A stretch of 64,000 nt of DNA from Vulcanisaeta souniana JCM 11219 (GTDB lineage Archaea > Thermoproteota > Thermoprotei > Thermoproteales > Thermocladiaceae): the NCBI RefSeq assembly GCF_026000775.1, contig NZ_AP026830.1, positions 1,573,056 through 1,637,055 on the forward strand, in the 5' to 3' direction. The position numbers and the translations under genes were made by a program. Of this stretch, positions 15,737 to 25,034 are shown piece by piece (position 1 is the stretch's first letter; each line of letters starts with the position of its first letter). The notes below the pieces were generated by a model. It saw only the letters and a list, made by a program, of their open reading frames with translations. It was not told where the DNA came from and did no database searches.

Positions 15737-16627
15737 CTACCAATCGTTGACTCCTGCTAGTTCGTAGTAGAGCTTTAGTAGGGCCTGTGTTCCCTTCTCG
15801 CCAAGTCCCTTGGCTACTAGGGCGTTGTATAGTTGTAGCGTTAATGCGGTGCCTGGCAATGATACATTAAGCCTATTTGCGGTCTCAAGGGCATACCTCA
15901 AGTCCTTCTTCAAGTGCGCAGCCCTGAACCCTGGTTCAAAGTCACCCTTCATCATCTTGGGCATGTAGTACTGGACTGTGAATGAGTTCCCAGCCCCCGT
16001 TGATAATACCGTAAATAACTTCTCCACGTCAATACCAGCCTTCTTAGCCAGCGCCATTGCCTCAGCTACGGCAAGCATATCAATACCAACAACTATCTGA
16101 TTAAGGAGCTTAAGCATCTGCCCATTACCCACATCACCAGCATGAATTATTGTCTTGCCCATGGCTTCCAGTATCGGTTTAACACGCTCAAAGGTTTCGT
16201 ACTTGCCACCAACCATTATAGTCAATGTACCCTGCCTAGCCCCAACATCACCACCAGTCACAGGTGCATCCAGGAACTCAACACCATACTTACCCAACTC
16301 CCTAGCAAAGTACTTGGCATGCTCTGGAGAGTTGGTACTCATGTCAATGACTATAAGCCCTGTATGAGCACCATGAACAACACCGTTAGGGCCTAGTAAA
16401 ACCTCCTCAACATCCGGCGCATCAGTCACCATGTCAATAACAACGTCAGACCTCTCAGCGACCTCCCTGGGACTCTCGGCAACAGGAATACCGAGCTTCA
16501 CAAAGGGCTCAGTCTTAGACCTGGTCCTATTATAGACGATTAGTGGGAAGCCCGCCTTGTATATATTCATAGCCATGGCACTACCCATAATTCCAAGACC
16601 AATAAAACCCACCTTAATCTCCTTCAT
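15737..16627 (-). CDS. NAD(P)-dependent beta-hydroxyacid dehydrogenase (3-hydroxyisobutyrate / tartronate semialdehyde reductase type)
   Basis: The 296-residue protein has the Rossmann motif 'VGFIGLGIMGSAMAMN' at its N terminus, the substrate loop 'DAPVTGGDVGARQGTL', the catalytic lysine segment 'GNGQMLKLLNQ' and the C-terminal 'KKDLRYALETAN' of the 3-hydroxyisobutyrate dehydrogenase / 2-hydroxy-3-oxopropionate reductase family. ATG 16627 is supported by a TATA around 16650-16658 (minus) at leaderless spacing. The neighbours suggest reduction of a C3 semialdehyde or a sugar-acid product, but the substrate is not determined. A second, more divergent member of the superfamily is at 31618-32445. 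Confidence 0.85.
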   Translation of the reverse strand: MKEIKVGFIGLGIMGSAMAMNIYKAGFPLIVYNRTRSKTEPFVKLGIPVAESPREVAERSDVVIDMVTDAPDVEEVLLGPNGVVHGAHTGLIVIDMSTNSPEHAKYFARELGKYGVEFLDAPVTGGDVGARQGTLTIMVGGKYETFERVKPILEAMGKTIIHAGDVGNGQMLKLLNQIVVGIDMLAVAEAMALAKKAGIDVEKLFTVLSTGAGNSFTVQYYMPKMMKGDFEPGFRAAHLKKDLRYALETANRLNVSLPGTALTLQLYNALVAKGLGEKGTQALLKLYYELAGVNDW

Positions 16628-16731
16628 ATAAAAGCAATCTATCATTAATCTATTAAAACATTTACCTAACATTTACGAATGCGCGTCTTGAGGGTAAAGA
16701 ATTAAAAGAATACTAAATAGCTGTAAATATA

Positions 16732-17139
16732 ATGGTTGGGGAGGAGTTGTTGAGAGTTGTGGATGTTTGGAAGTCCTATGGTACCGTCGTTGCGTTGAGA
16801 GGAGTTAATATGGTTGTTAGGAGAGGTGAGGTTGTTGCCTTACTTGGTGATAATGGTGCTGGTAAATCAACGCTTATCAAGATAATATCGGGTTACCTAA
16901 GGCCTGATAGGGGTCAGTTAATCTTTGAGGGTAAGCCCGTTAGGTTTAAGTCTCCGCTTGACGCTAAGGCCCTTGGTATTGAGGTTGTTCATCAGGACCT
17001 AGCCGTAATACTTGACCTGCCGGTTTATAGGAATATTTTCCTGACACATGAGGTAACTAATAAGCTTGGATTCCTCAAGGATGACATAATGAAGGAGGAG
17101 GCAAAGAAAGCTCTCGACGCAATAGGAATAACAATGCCG
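16732..17139 (+). repeat. Inverted repeat, copy 1 (408 bases, 5' part of ABC ATPase)
   Basis: This block begins exactly at the ATG and ends inside codon 136 (ATGCCG). By eye it is identical to the reverse complement of 18356-18763, and the similarity drops abruptly at both ends. A recent gene-conversion or inverted-duplication event is the simplest explanation. Confidence 0.85.
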
Positions 17140-17514
17140 GATGTTGATGTTAAGGTGGAGTCCCTGTCTGGTGGTTTAAGGCAGGCTGTTGCTGTTGCTA
17201 GGGCAACGTACTTCGCCAAAAAACTACTACTAATGGACGAACCAACGGCCAATTTAAACTTAGTGGAGGCGTTAGAGGTCATAGACTATATTAGGAAATT
17301 CGTAAAGGAGAGAAATGCCGGTGTTATTTTTGTAACGCATAACATGATCCATGCGTTTGCAGCTGCTGATAGAATATACTTCATAGATAAAGGTAGGATA
17401 CTTTTTGAGAGACGTAAGGATGAATTATCTTCTCCTGATGATCTTGAAATGCTGATTGAAAAAATAGTAGAGGAAAGAGAGAAAGAAGAAAGGTATGAAT
17501 ATCAAAAGGCATGA
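16732..17514 (+). CDS. Sugar ABC transporter ATP-binding protein, altered copy
   Basis: The 260-residue single-domain ATPase has Walker A GDNGAGKST, Q-loop 'EVVHQDLAV', Walker B 'LLLMDEPTA' and the switch histidine 'FVTHN'. The ABC signature reads LSGGLRQA instead of LSGGQRQA. Its first 136 codons (16732-17139) look identical at the DNA level to the first 136 codons of the opposite-strand ATPase at 18002-18763, whereas the rest has diverged strongly in sequence. ATG 16732 fits a TATA at 16703-16710. It stands alone with no permease on its strand. It could be a spare ATPase for the adjacent permease or a decaying duplicate. Confidence 0.8.
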   Translation: MVGEELLRVVDVWKSYGTVVALRGVNMVVRRGEVVALLGDNGAGKSTLIKIISGYLRPDRGQLIFEGKPVRFKSPLDAKALGIEVVHQDLAVILDLPVYRNIFLTHEVTNKLGFLKDDIMKEEAKKALDAIGITMPDVDVKVESLSGGLRQAVAVARATYFAKKLLLMDEPTANLNLVEALEVIDYIRKFVKERNAGVIFVTHNMIHAFAAADRIYFIDKGRILFERRKDELSSPDDLEMLIEKIVEEREKEERYEYQKA

Positions 17515-18001
17515 TTAAAATTATAATTAAACTTAAATTATGTAATTATTTTTATAATTCGGTTTTATGTTTATTACTAAAAGACTTCTAGGTTCATGAT
17601 CGTGCGGATATTTGTAAGATTAGCATGCTTAAGTATGTGATCCTTGTGATAAGCTCGTATGTAGACAGCGGAACCAAGGACTTCACAGCATACTTCTTCA
17701 CCAAAGACACCAATGAGGCAAAGCCCTGCCGTATAAGCCAAGGTCTTGATAATAATGTTGAGTATTGTCTTATAAGGTAAGAAGATACTCAAAAGCAATA
17801 TTTACATGCCTATTTATTTATGAATTAACTGATGTAGAAAGATTCTTCAAGAGGCATATAGTAGGGGATTTTTTAATTATTCAAGAAGTACTAAACTTAA
17901 ATGAATTAGCCAGATATTATTAGCAAGGCGGCAGTGAGCGTGCACATCGGGAACGCCCTAAGAAAACTTGTTGATTTTTACATTAATAATAATGAGAAAT
18001 A
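17515..18001. other. Non-coding spacer with possible degraded coding pieces
   Basis: The 487 bases between the two ABC ATPase genes hold no intact gene. Plus-strand fragments in shifting frames read like a broken protein, for example 'VERFFKRHIVGDFLIIQEVL' (about 17836-17895) and 'AAVSVHIGNALRKLVDFYIN' (about 17928-17990), which vaguely resembles the N-terminal DNA-binding part of archaeal tyrosine recombinases. I cannot identify it with confidence. The first 60 bases after the ATPase stop are very A+T rich. Confidence 0.35.
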
Positions 18002-18763
18002 TTATCTTTTCCTTCCTCTTAATTCTATTATACGATTAGTGATTATATCTGTAAGTTCCTTAGGTGATGTCTCTTCCTTATACTTCTCAAACACTATCTT
18101 ACCTTGCTCCATGTAATAAATCCTATCCGCAGCCTCGTATGCCTGGAATATGTTTGGCGTGACGAATATTACGCCTAGATTAAGTTCCTTAGCATACTTC
18201 TTCGCTATATTGATAACCTTCTTACTCTCAACTACACCTAGGCCAGCGGTTGGTTCGTCCATTAGTAGTAGTTTTTTGGCGAAGTACGTTGCCCTAGCAA
18301 CAGCAGTAGCTTGTCGTTGCCCTCCAGATAAAGCCTCCGCCTTAGTATCTACCGGCGGCATTGTTATTCCTATTGCGTCGAGAGCTTTCTTTGCCTCCTC
18401 CTTCATTATGTCATCCTTGAGGAATCCAAGCTTATTAGTTACCTCATGTGTCAGGAAAATATTCCTATAAACCGGCAGGTCAAGTATTACGGCTAGGTCC
18501 TGATGAACAACCTCAATACCAAGGGCCTTAGCGTCAAGCGGAGACTTAAACCTAACGGGCTTACCCTCAAAGATTAACTGACCCCTATCAGGCCTTAGGT
18601 AACCCGATATTATCTTGATAAGCGTTGATTTACCAGCACCATTATCACCAAGTAAGGCAACAACCTCACCTCTCCTAACAACCATATTAACTCCTCTCAA
18701 CGCAACGACGGTACCATAGGACTTCCAAACATCCACAACTCTCAACAACTCCTCCCCAACCAT
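18002..18763 (-). CDS. Sugar ABC transporter ATP-binding protein (ribose/CUT2 type)
   Basis: The 253-residue ATPase energises sugar import. It has Walker A GDNGAGKST, a canonical signature LSGGQRQA, Walker B 'LLLMDEPTAGLGV' and the C-terminal switch region 'VIFVTPNIFQAYEAADRIYYM', where Pro replaces the usual His in the H-loop (VTHN in the other copy). It starts at ATG 18763, one base after the permease stop (TAA-T-ATG), so it is translated with the permease and binding protein as one operon. Bacterial ribose-type ATPases are double; archaeal ones, as here, are single-domain. The 5' 408 bases are repeated in inverted orientation at 16732-17139. Confidence 0.88.
   Translation of the reverse strand: MVGEELLRVVDVWKSYGTVVALRGVNMVVRRGEVVALLGDNGAGKSTLIKIISGYLRPDRGQLIFEGKPVRFKSPLDAKALGIEVVHQDLAVILDLPVYRNIFLTHEVTNKLGFLKDDIMKEEAKKALDAIGITMPPVDTKAEALSGGQRQATAVARATYFAKKLLLMDEPTAGLGVVESKKVINIAKKYAKELNLGVIFVTPNIFQAYEAADRIYYMEQGKIVFEKYKEETSPKELTDIITNRIIELRGRKR
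18356..18763 (-). repeat. Inverted repeat, copy 2 (408 bases, 5' part of ABC ATPase)
   Basis: This is the reverse-complement partner of 16732-17139. Sequence upstream of the ATG differs between copies (permease end here, a free-standing promoter there), so the shared block is limited to coding sequence. Confidence 0.85.
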
Positions 18764-18764
18764 A

Positions 18765-19949
18765 TTAACCCCTTGGGTTATTATTGGTATCAGTATCTTT
18801 ATTAGCATTTATGTCGTTATTTACGTCTTTCGAACCACCGTCTTGCGTCAATGTACCTTCATTTGTTCCCTTTTTCTCCGTTGCTTCGGTCTCCTCTTCT
18901 CTCATTCTTAGGCTACTTGCTCTTCTAAAGTATCGTATAATGTCATCCTTTTTACCCGTAAACACCATTAATATCAGTATTGCCGCACCTATTATTGCAT
19001 CATAGGCGTATGCGTTTACTCCAAGTACTGTGAAGCCATCAAGTAATTGGGCAATGACAAAGGCGCCTAGGAAAGATCCTATGAGTGTACCCTTGCCACC
19101 TGTTAGCATTGTGCCGCCTATTACTGCGGCTGCTATTGACTCTAGGGTAAGGTCAGTTGTGAAATTCGTTGCACTTACCTCCCTAACCCTTGAACCATCT
19201 ATGACACCTAAAATACCACCAGCCAGTCCCGTTAGGATATATGCAATGATTATAATTTTATCTGCGGGTACGCCACTTTCCCTAGCCCATGTCTGATTAC
19301 TACCGGTAGCCGTTACATAAACCCCAAACCTTGTCCTATAGAATAGGATCATGTATAGTACGGCGATTACGAGGGTCCAGACAAAGGTCATGGGTATTAC
19401 GCCACTTATAACGCCACTAAAATACGGTGCCTTATCAGCGCCTGGGAATGTTTCAGGCCAGCCGCCCCAACCTATTAGTGCAAGGCCGTCGGTTAGGAAG
19501 AGCATGCCCACGGTGGCCAATAGAAAGTTAACATTACCCTTAGTTATTAGTATTCCATTTACAAAGCCTATGAATGCTGCCAATAGCCATGCAATGATGG
19601 TTGCCACTATTAATGCAGGCGTGTATGGTATACCGGCGCCCATAAAGTACTGCCAGAGAGACCAGTCGATTAAGGGCACTAGGTTTGCTATACCTGTTGG
19701 TGATAGATCGATCATACCCAGCATCATTATTATTGCCTGGGGTACCGTTAAGATACCGAGATCCGCAGCGTATGTGAGCAGCGTGTATGTATTTGCAGGG
19801 CTAAGGTATCTGGGGGTTACTGAGTAAAAATAAAGAAATAGTGCTATATTCAGTATTACCATAATTATTTCGTAGCGCCCTATATACTTTCTCAAAAATC
19901 CTGCACTAGAAGATCTTGCTCCTTTAGATTCTACTTTCGTACTTGCCAT
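18765..19949 (-). CDS. Sugar ABC transporter permease (ribose/CUT2, BPD_transp_2 type)
   Basis: The 394-residue membrane protein has about nine hydrophobic segments between residues 30 and 345 and the hallmark motifs of RbsC-type permeases: 'AIIMMLGMIDLSPTGIANL', 'GFVNGILITKGNVNFLLATVG', 'TATGSNQTWARESGVPADK' (the ATPase-contact loop) and 'AAAVIGGTMLTGGKGTLIGS'. The last 50 residues form a hydrophilic Asn/Asp/Lys-rich cytoplasmic tail that is unusual. It lies between the binding protein and the ATPase genes in a three-gene operon. The sugar is probably a pentose or related aldose given the downstream catabolic genes. Confidence 0.9.
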   Translation of the reverse strand: MASTKVESKGARSSSAGFLRKYIGRYEIIMVILNIALFLYFYSVTPRYLSPANTYTLLTYAADLGILTVPQAIIMMLGMIDLSPTGIANLVPLIDWSLWQYFMGAGIPYTPALIVATIIAWLLAAFIGFVNGILITKGNVNFLLATVGMLFLTDGLALIGWGGWPETFPGADKAPYFSGVISGVIPMTFVWTLVIAVLYMILFYRTRFGVYVTATGSNQTWARESGVPADKIIIIAYILTGLAGGILGVIDGSRVREVSATNFTTDLTLESIAAAVIGGTMLTGGKGTLIGSFLGAFVIAQLLDGFTVLGVNAYAYDAIIGAAILILMVFTGKKDDIIRYFRRASSLRMREEETEATEKKGTNEGTLTQDGGSKDVNNDINANKDTDTNNNPRG

Positions 19950-20002
19950 CAGAAGAAAGAAAAATGAGCATTTTTAAGAATTACTCACATTAGGCTTCAT
20001 GA

Positions 20003-21226
20003 TTAAGAAGACGTGGAGTTAGTTAACTGCGGGTACATTCCTGTCGTCCATACTGGCTCTGAGGTTGTTGATCCCTCAAACCTTGATGTGTATGTATATG
20101 GTGTTACATTTTGCTTGGTAACGAACTTAATACCTGTATTTGAGAAGTAAACAACCTCTAAACCATTAGTCAATAGATATAGGTAAAGGTACAGGGCAGG
20201 TAGGAATCCCTGTAAGTATGGCTGCTGATCAATTGTGAAGTCCAAGTAACCATCCACTATATTACTTACAGTACCTGGTAATAGGTCATAGCCCCCTGCC
20301 AGTATCTTTCCACCATTCGTTAATGACGGTATACCATGCTCTCTTAATACGTTGCCAATAGATAACGTGCTTCCAGCATCAACTGCTATCATTGCAGCAA
20401 CATCAGGGTGCCCATCGAAATACGCCTCTACCGCGGACTGCTCCTGTGATACTAATGCGCCAGTTGCCACAACGTCAACAGTGGAATACCCATTTGCCTG
20501 TAATACGGATAGTATTCCATCAATCCTAGGTTGGATATTGGCTGTACCTGGGGTTGCTATGAATAGGGCGACACGTTGGTTAGGCTTTATATTTGGCAAT
20601 ATCCATTTATTCGCTATTAATTCACCTGAAGAGTATAGGTCCTGACCCACATAACCTAGGTATGGTGGGTTGTGGTACTGGGCATAGTGAGGATCATCGT
20701 TGGGTATATATGCATTATACGCATATACTGGTATACCCTTACTTAGTGCCTCCTGTATTGGGGCATCGAAGGAGTTTGGTGCGATTACGGTGGTTGCTAT
20801 TCCATCGGCGCCTGATGATATTGCAGAGTATATGGCGTTGACCATGTCGGTGACCACTGAGTTTTCGCTTCCGGTCCATACATACTTGCAATTACCGATC
20901 ATATTACATGCGTCTTGTATGCCGTAAATTGTTGGTGTGAAGAATGGGTTTGTCGTTACGTGGTTAACAAACCATAACGAGAGTTCAGGGTGTTCAACGT
21001 CCAGTCCATATATGTAGCCCTTTGGTGGTGGTGTGTAGCCGGTTGATTTTGGCGGCGCTGTTGCATAACCTGTTCCAAAACCAGCACCAAAGGCTGCTAC
21101 TAAACCGGCGATTATTCCGGCCTTTGCCATTGTGGAGAGTGCTTTTCTTCTGGTTACCGGGTTTCTTACGAACGTATTTATTACTGCTTTGGCTAATTCT
21201 TCATTTTCTTCTTCTCGTGTTTTCAT
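20003..21226 (-). CDS. Sugar-binding lipoprotein-like periplasmic protein (RbsB type)
   Basis: The 407-residue protein is a type I periplasmic-binding-protein (Peripla_BP_4 / ribose-binding) with a leading 'RNPVTRRKALSTMAKAGIIAGL' segment: the basic stretch followed by a hydrophobic helix fits a Tat-like or membrane-anchoring signal, then a Pro/Gly/Thr linker. The binding domain shows 'AISSGADGIATTVIAPNSFD', 'GYVGQDLYSSGELIANKWILP' and 'VAAMIAVDAGSTLSIGNVL' and 'VDGYLDFTIDQQPYLQGF'. It would capture sugar outside the cell for the permease and ATPase encoded downstream. ATG 21226 follows a TATA element near 21240-21250 (minus). Confidence 0.87.
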   Translation of the reverse strand: MKTREEENEELAKAVINTFVRNPVTRRKALSTMAKAGIIAGLVAAFGAGFGTGYATAPPKSTGYTPPPKGYIYGLDVEHPELSLWFVNHVTTNPFFTPTIYGIQDACNMIGNCKYVWTGSENSVVTDMVNAIYSAISSGADGIATTVIAPNSFDAPIQEALSKGIPVYAYNAYIPNDDPHYAQYHNPPYLGYVGQDLYSSGELIANKWILPNIKPNQRVALFIATPGTANIQPRIDGILSVLQANGYSTVDVVATGALVSQEQSAVEAYFDGHPDVAAMIAVDAGSTLSIGNVLREHGIPSLTNGGKILAGGYDLLPGTVSNIVDGYLDFTIDQQPYLQGFLPALYLYLYLLTNGLEVVYFSNTGIKFVTKQNVTPYTYTSRFEGSTTSEPVWTTGMYPQLTNSTSS

Positions 21227-21452
21227 ACAAGAATCATTATAAATATATTATTTTTAAAGTTTACCCTTGGTTTGTTACAGCCATTTTTAATATTATTGAA
21301 TATAATCATATGCGTATAACTAGATCATGGCATTTACGTTTTACATATTATATATTTAGAATATTTAGAAATAAGGTAATCCAAGGCCATAGGCATGGTG
21401 ATTATGATAATCCTTAAAAGCATCCTATATTTTATAATGATTGGCATAGGTT

Positions 21453-22811
21453 ATGGGTAATATACATATACCTGTTGGGTTTGTGGTTTCTCCGTATGGT
21501 GCGATAGGCGAAGCTCCGTATTCCCTGGAGTGGTTTAACGGAATTAAGCAGAAGGTTATGCAGAAGTTGAAGGAGTTGTATCCGCATATTGACTTTAGTT
21601 ATTATGATATTTCAACGATGGATGACGTACATAACTTTTTAGCTAAGGAATCCAATGCCCCAGGCTTCATACTTTTTGTGCTGCAGTCATTGCCTGGTAC
21701 TCTTAGGACTCTCATCTATAGTGGTAAGCCTACGGTTATAATCGCAGAAACCTATGGGGGTTCTGGTGAGTACCTATTTGAGTACTCAAGGGCTAGGGAG
21801 CAGGGGTTTCCTGTAATTGGTGTATCGACAGATGATGTAACGAATGAATCTGTACTAAGGAAGGTTAAGCTTATTGAGGTCATCGCTAGGATGCGCGGTG
21901 CAAGGATCGTGTTTATAGTTGGGCCTGACGTCAAGCAGTATATAGAGGGTGAATATCCATTGAGCGCGGATATTTTTTCAACATTTAGGTCAATTGCGTC
22001 AATAACGGGGGTTATACCTGTGGTTATGGATGTTGTTGAATTTAGGGAGAAGTACTATGATAGGGTCAGCATGAATGATGCCGAGAAGATAGCTGAGGTT
22101 TGGATTAAGAATGCTGAGTCCGTCCAGGAGCCTCTTCGGGATGAAATCGTTAAATCCGCCAAACTATACATAGCACTGAAAAATTTGGTGCGCGATTTAG
22201 ATGCGGTGGCTGTTGCTGTTGACTGCATTGTACTTTATGGTAGTAGGGCGAGGGTTAGGTACCTTGACGCCTGGCCTTGTCTAGCCTATATGCAGTTGTG
22301 GTATGATAATATTATCCCTGTATGCGAGGGAGATCCCTACTCCGCCGTAGTCCTGTTAATGGGTAAATACTTGGCTAATCTTCATGGCTTTCTTAATGAC
22401 CCTGGTATAAACGAAGCAAGGGATGAAATGGTGTACTATCACTGTTACGCACCTACGAATCCACACGGGAACCCCAAGCAAGAGGTACCATATATAATAA
22501 CAACCGCTCATTTAGGTGCGAAACACGCGTCAATACACGTTAGGTTACCTATAAATGAGAAAATTACAGCAGTGGGTTTTGACCCAGAGGAGAGGCTTCT
22601 CACCGTGCATGGTGGTAAGGCCGTACGTACAGAATTATCGCCTTATGCATGCGCCACAAAATTGGTTGCCTCAGCAAATACTAAGGAAATAGCTAGGAAT
22701 TTTAGATGGAGACTTGGATGGCATAGGGTGGTCTTTTATGGTGATCATACCGAGGAATTTAGAGAATTAGCTACATTAATGGGATTAAGGGTAATCGATG
22801 AGGATAAGTAA
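21453..22811 (+). CDS. Sugar isomerase-like protein (L-fucose/L-arabinose isomerase superfamily)
   Basis: The 452-residue protein shows the overall layout of archaeal and bacterial FucI/AraA-like proteins (COG2407): an N-terminal alpha/beta region with 'YDISTMDDVHNFLAKE', a middle region and a C-terminal part with 'CEGDPYSAVVLLMGKYLANLHGF' and 'HCYAPTNPHGNP', the latter resembling the metal-binding 'HC' loop. It is divergently placed from the sugar transporter, so it shares the promoter region with it. Function could be aldose/ketose isomerisation of the imported sugar. It could instead be a non-catalytic relative; the metal ligands cannot be verified by eye. Confidence 0.6.
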   Translation: MGNIHIPVGFVVSPYGAIGEAPYSLEWFNGIKQKVMQKLKELYPHIDFSYYDISTMDDVHNFLAKESNAPGFILFVLQSLPGTLRTLIYSGKPTVIIAETYGGSGEYLFEYSRAREQGFPVIGVSTDDVTNESVLRKVKLIEVIARMRGARIVFIVGPDVKQYIEGEYPLSADIFSTFRSIASITGVIPVVMDVVEFREKYYDRVSMNDAEKIAEVWIKNAESVQEPLRDEIVKSAKLYIALKNLVRDLDAVAVAVDCIVLYGSRARVRYLDAWPCLAYMQLWYDNIIPVCEGDPYSAVVLLMGKYLANLHGFLNDPGINEARDEMVYYHCYAPTNPHGNPKQEVPYIITTAHLGAKHASIHVRLPINEKITAVGFDPEERLLTVHGGKAVRTELSPYACATKLVASANTKEIARNFRWRLGWHRVVFYGDHTEEFRELATLMGLRVIDEDK

Positions 22812-22869
22812 ATATCAATGCTCTTATCCTTAGATAAAGTTTAAAAATAATATTATTTACAGGTTCAAC

Positions 22870-23970
22870 GTGAGGGCGGTAATAGTACATCCTCCCAAGC
22901 CTGGGGTAGAATTCTCAGATTTAAAGGAGCCAATTCGACATGGTAAGGGTTCCGTGAAGGTAAGATTACTTGAAAACGGAATATGTGGATCAGACAGGGA
23001 AATTGTTAGGGGTAGATTGGCCACATCTAGACCGCCACCCGGCAAGGACTGGTTAGTTCTTGGCCATGAGGCTATTGGTATAGTTGAGGAGTCTAGTGAT
23101 CCAAGGTTTAAACCAGGTGAATTAGTTATGCCAGTAAATAGAAGGAGTTATGAAGGGCACTGCCTTAATTGCCTCGTTGGGAGGCCTGATTTCTGTGAGG
23201 CTGAGGAGTATGTGGAGGCCGGTATGGTGGGTATGGATGGTTTCATGGTGGAGTATTACTATGATGACCCTAAGTACTTAGTCAAGGTACCAAGCGAGAT
23301 CAAGGATATTGCAATTCTTGCTCAACCCCTGTCTGATCTTGAAAAATCCATTGAGGAGATACTGGCTATACAAAGGAGATTTATATGGACCTGTGATGAT
23401 GGCACGTACAACTGCAGAAGGGCGATAGTATTTGGATCAGGCGCCACTGGAACGTTATTTGCACTGTTATTAAAAACATATGGATTCGAGGTATATATTG
23501 CAAATAGGAGGGATCCCCTTGAGGGTGAGGCGAAGATTGCGGATGAAGCTGGTTTGGTTTATTATAATTATACAAAGGAGAGCCTTGATAAACTTAAGAA
23601 ATTAGGTTTTGACCTAGTTATAGATACAACGGGAGCGTCAGCATCATTGATTAGGCATGAGATAGAGATTCTTAAGCCCAATGGCGTGCTTGGTTTATTT
23701 GGTTTTCCATCAGAGGGTGAGGCTGTTATACCATATGATGTTTTTCAAAGGTTCATATATAAGGCTAATGTGGTTGTTGGTATTATTAACGGCCAAAAAC
23801 CCCACTTCCAGTTGGCGCTTTCGCACTTAGCGCAATGGAAGTCCGTATGGCCTGGAGTTACAAAGAGACTAATTACTAAGGTGATTTCAATAAACGATGA
23901 GAAGGAGGTAATCAAGGCGCTCAATGCGAAGGAACCTGGTGAGATAAAGGTAAAGATCAAGTGGGATTGA
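22870..23970 (+). CDS. gdh: Glucose/galactose/pentose 1-dehydrogenase (zinc MDR family)
   Basis: This 366-residue medium-chain alcohol dehydrogenase oxidises aldoses to lactones with NAD(P). Catalytic zinc ligands are C39 (NGICGSDREIV), H66 and E67 (GHEAIG); the second zinc lobe has 'HCLNCLVGRPDFCEA'. The nucleotide site is 'IVFGSGATGTLFALLLKTYG'. The segments 'DDPKYLVKVP', 'WTCDDGTYNCR' and 'GLFGFPSEGE' closely match the Sulfolobus glucose dehydrogenase, which also uses D-xylose, L-arabinose and galactose. GTG 22870 is used. It begins the run of catabolic genes continuing with a lactonase. Confidence 0.92.
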   Translation: MRAVIVHPPKPGVEFSDLKEPIRHGKGSVKVRLLENGICGSDREIVRGRLATSRPPPGKDWLVLGHEAIGIVEESSDPRFKPGELVMPVNRRSYEGHCLNCLVGRPDFCEAEEYVEAGMVGMDGFMVEYYYDDPKYLVKVPSEIKDIAILAQPLSDLEKSIEEILAIQRRFIWTCDDGTYNCRRAIVFGSGATGTLFALLLKTYGFEVYIANRRDPLEGEAKIADEAGLVYYNYTKESLDKLKKLGFDLVIDTTGASASLIRHEIEILKPNGVLGLFGFPSEGEAVIPYDVFQRFIYKANVVVGIINGQKPHFQLALSHLAQWKSVWPGVTKRLITKVISINDEKEVIKALNAKEPGEIKVKIKWD

Positions 23971-24063
23971 TTCTTTAATTGTTTAATGATTCTATAATTA
24001 TAATTATTTAAAATACAACTGAGTTAATATTTTTATATTATTTATTTATCAAGATTAACCAAT

Positions 24064-24939
24064 ATGAAAGCCCAAGCGATATATAATGTACCACGGAGTA
24101 TTTTGGGCGAGGGACCGGTTTGGGATGATAGATTGAATGCACTTTATTGGGTGGATATTATAGGTGGTAAGGTGCATGGACTTAAGGATAATAGGGTGGA
24201 TACCGTTTTCCAAATTAACGATTTCGTTACATGCGTCGCCCTTACTAGCAATCCCAATTATTTACTGGTTACCCTAAAGGATAGGGTTGTTCTTGTAGAT
24301 GTAAATGCAAGATCCATTGTTAAAACCTTAGCTAAGGTTGATGAGCCGTCCACCAATAGACTTAACGATTGTAAGGTTGATGCAGCCGGTAGACTTTGGT
24401 TTGGCAGTATGGATATGAATGAGAGGGAACCAAGTGGTTCGCTTTATGTACTTGATCCAAGTGGTACAGTTAGGAAGGTATTGTCTGGAGTTACGATATC
24501 TAATGGCATTGTTTGGTCCCTGGATAATAAATTTATGTACTATATAGATAGCCCAACCAGGAAGATCATGGTATTCAGATTCGATTTAGATAAGGGAGAA
24601 TTAATGAATAAGGCCATGGATATTGACCTATCAAGGCATGAGGGCATACCTGATGGTATGACAATAGATTCCGAGGGTTACCTGTGGGTTGCCATGTATG
24701 GTGGTGGTAGGGTATTAAGAATTGACCCAGGGAAAAGGGTGGTAATTGATGAAGTTGATGTACCAGTTTCATATACAACTTCGTGTACGTTCGGTGGGGA
24801 TGGTCTAATGAGTTTATATATAACCACGGCTAGGAATTACCCACGTGAGGTGGAGAGGGAGGGTGATGATGGGAAAGTATTTATTGCGAATACTGAGATA
24901 CGTGGATATACGGCGAATAAATACCTTGTAAATTTATAG
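24064..24939 (+). CDS. SMP-30/gluconolactonase family lactonase
   Basis: The 291-residue six-bladed propeller has the calcium/metal site residues of the family: Glu in 'ILGEGPVWDD', Asn in 'PSTNRLNDCKVDAAGRLWFGS', Asn in 'TISNGIVWSLDN' and Asp in 'GIPDGMTIDSEG'. It hydrolyses aldonolactones produced by the preceding dehydrogenase. It begins at ATG 24064 after an A+T-rich stretch with a TATA-like element around 24029-24038. It stands 93 bases after gdh and 95 before the aldehyde dehydrogenase, all in one direction. Length is normal. Confidence 0.88.
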   Translation: MKAQAIYNVPRSILGEGPVWDDRLNALYWVDIIGGKVHGLKDNRVDTVFQINDFVTCVALTSNPNYLLVTLKDRVVLVDVNARSIVKTLAKVDEPSTNRLNDCKVDAAGRLWFGSMDMNEREPSGSLYVLDPSGTVRKVLSGVTISNGIVWSLDNKFMYYIDSPTRKIMVFRFDLDKGELMNKAMDIDLSRHEGIPDGMTIDSEGYLWVAMYGGGRVLRIDPGKRVVIDEVDVPVSYTTSCTFGGDGLMSLYITTARNYPREVEREGDDGKVFIANTEIRGYTANKYLVNL

Positions 24940-25034
24940 CAATAAAACCGAATTCTAAATATATGGGTCTCAATATTTTAAAGGACTTACCCATAGGTAA
25001 AATATAAATATCACTTATATTTTGTACCCTTCGT

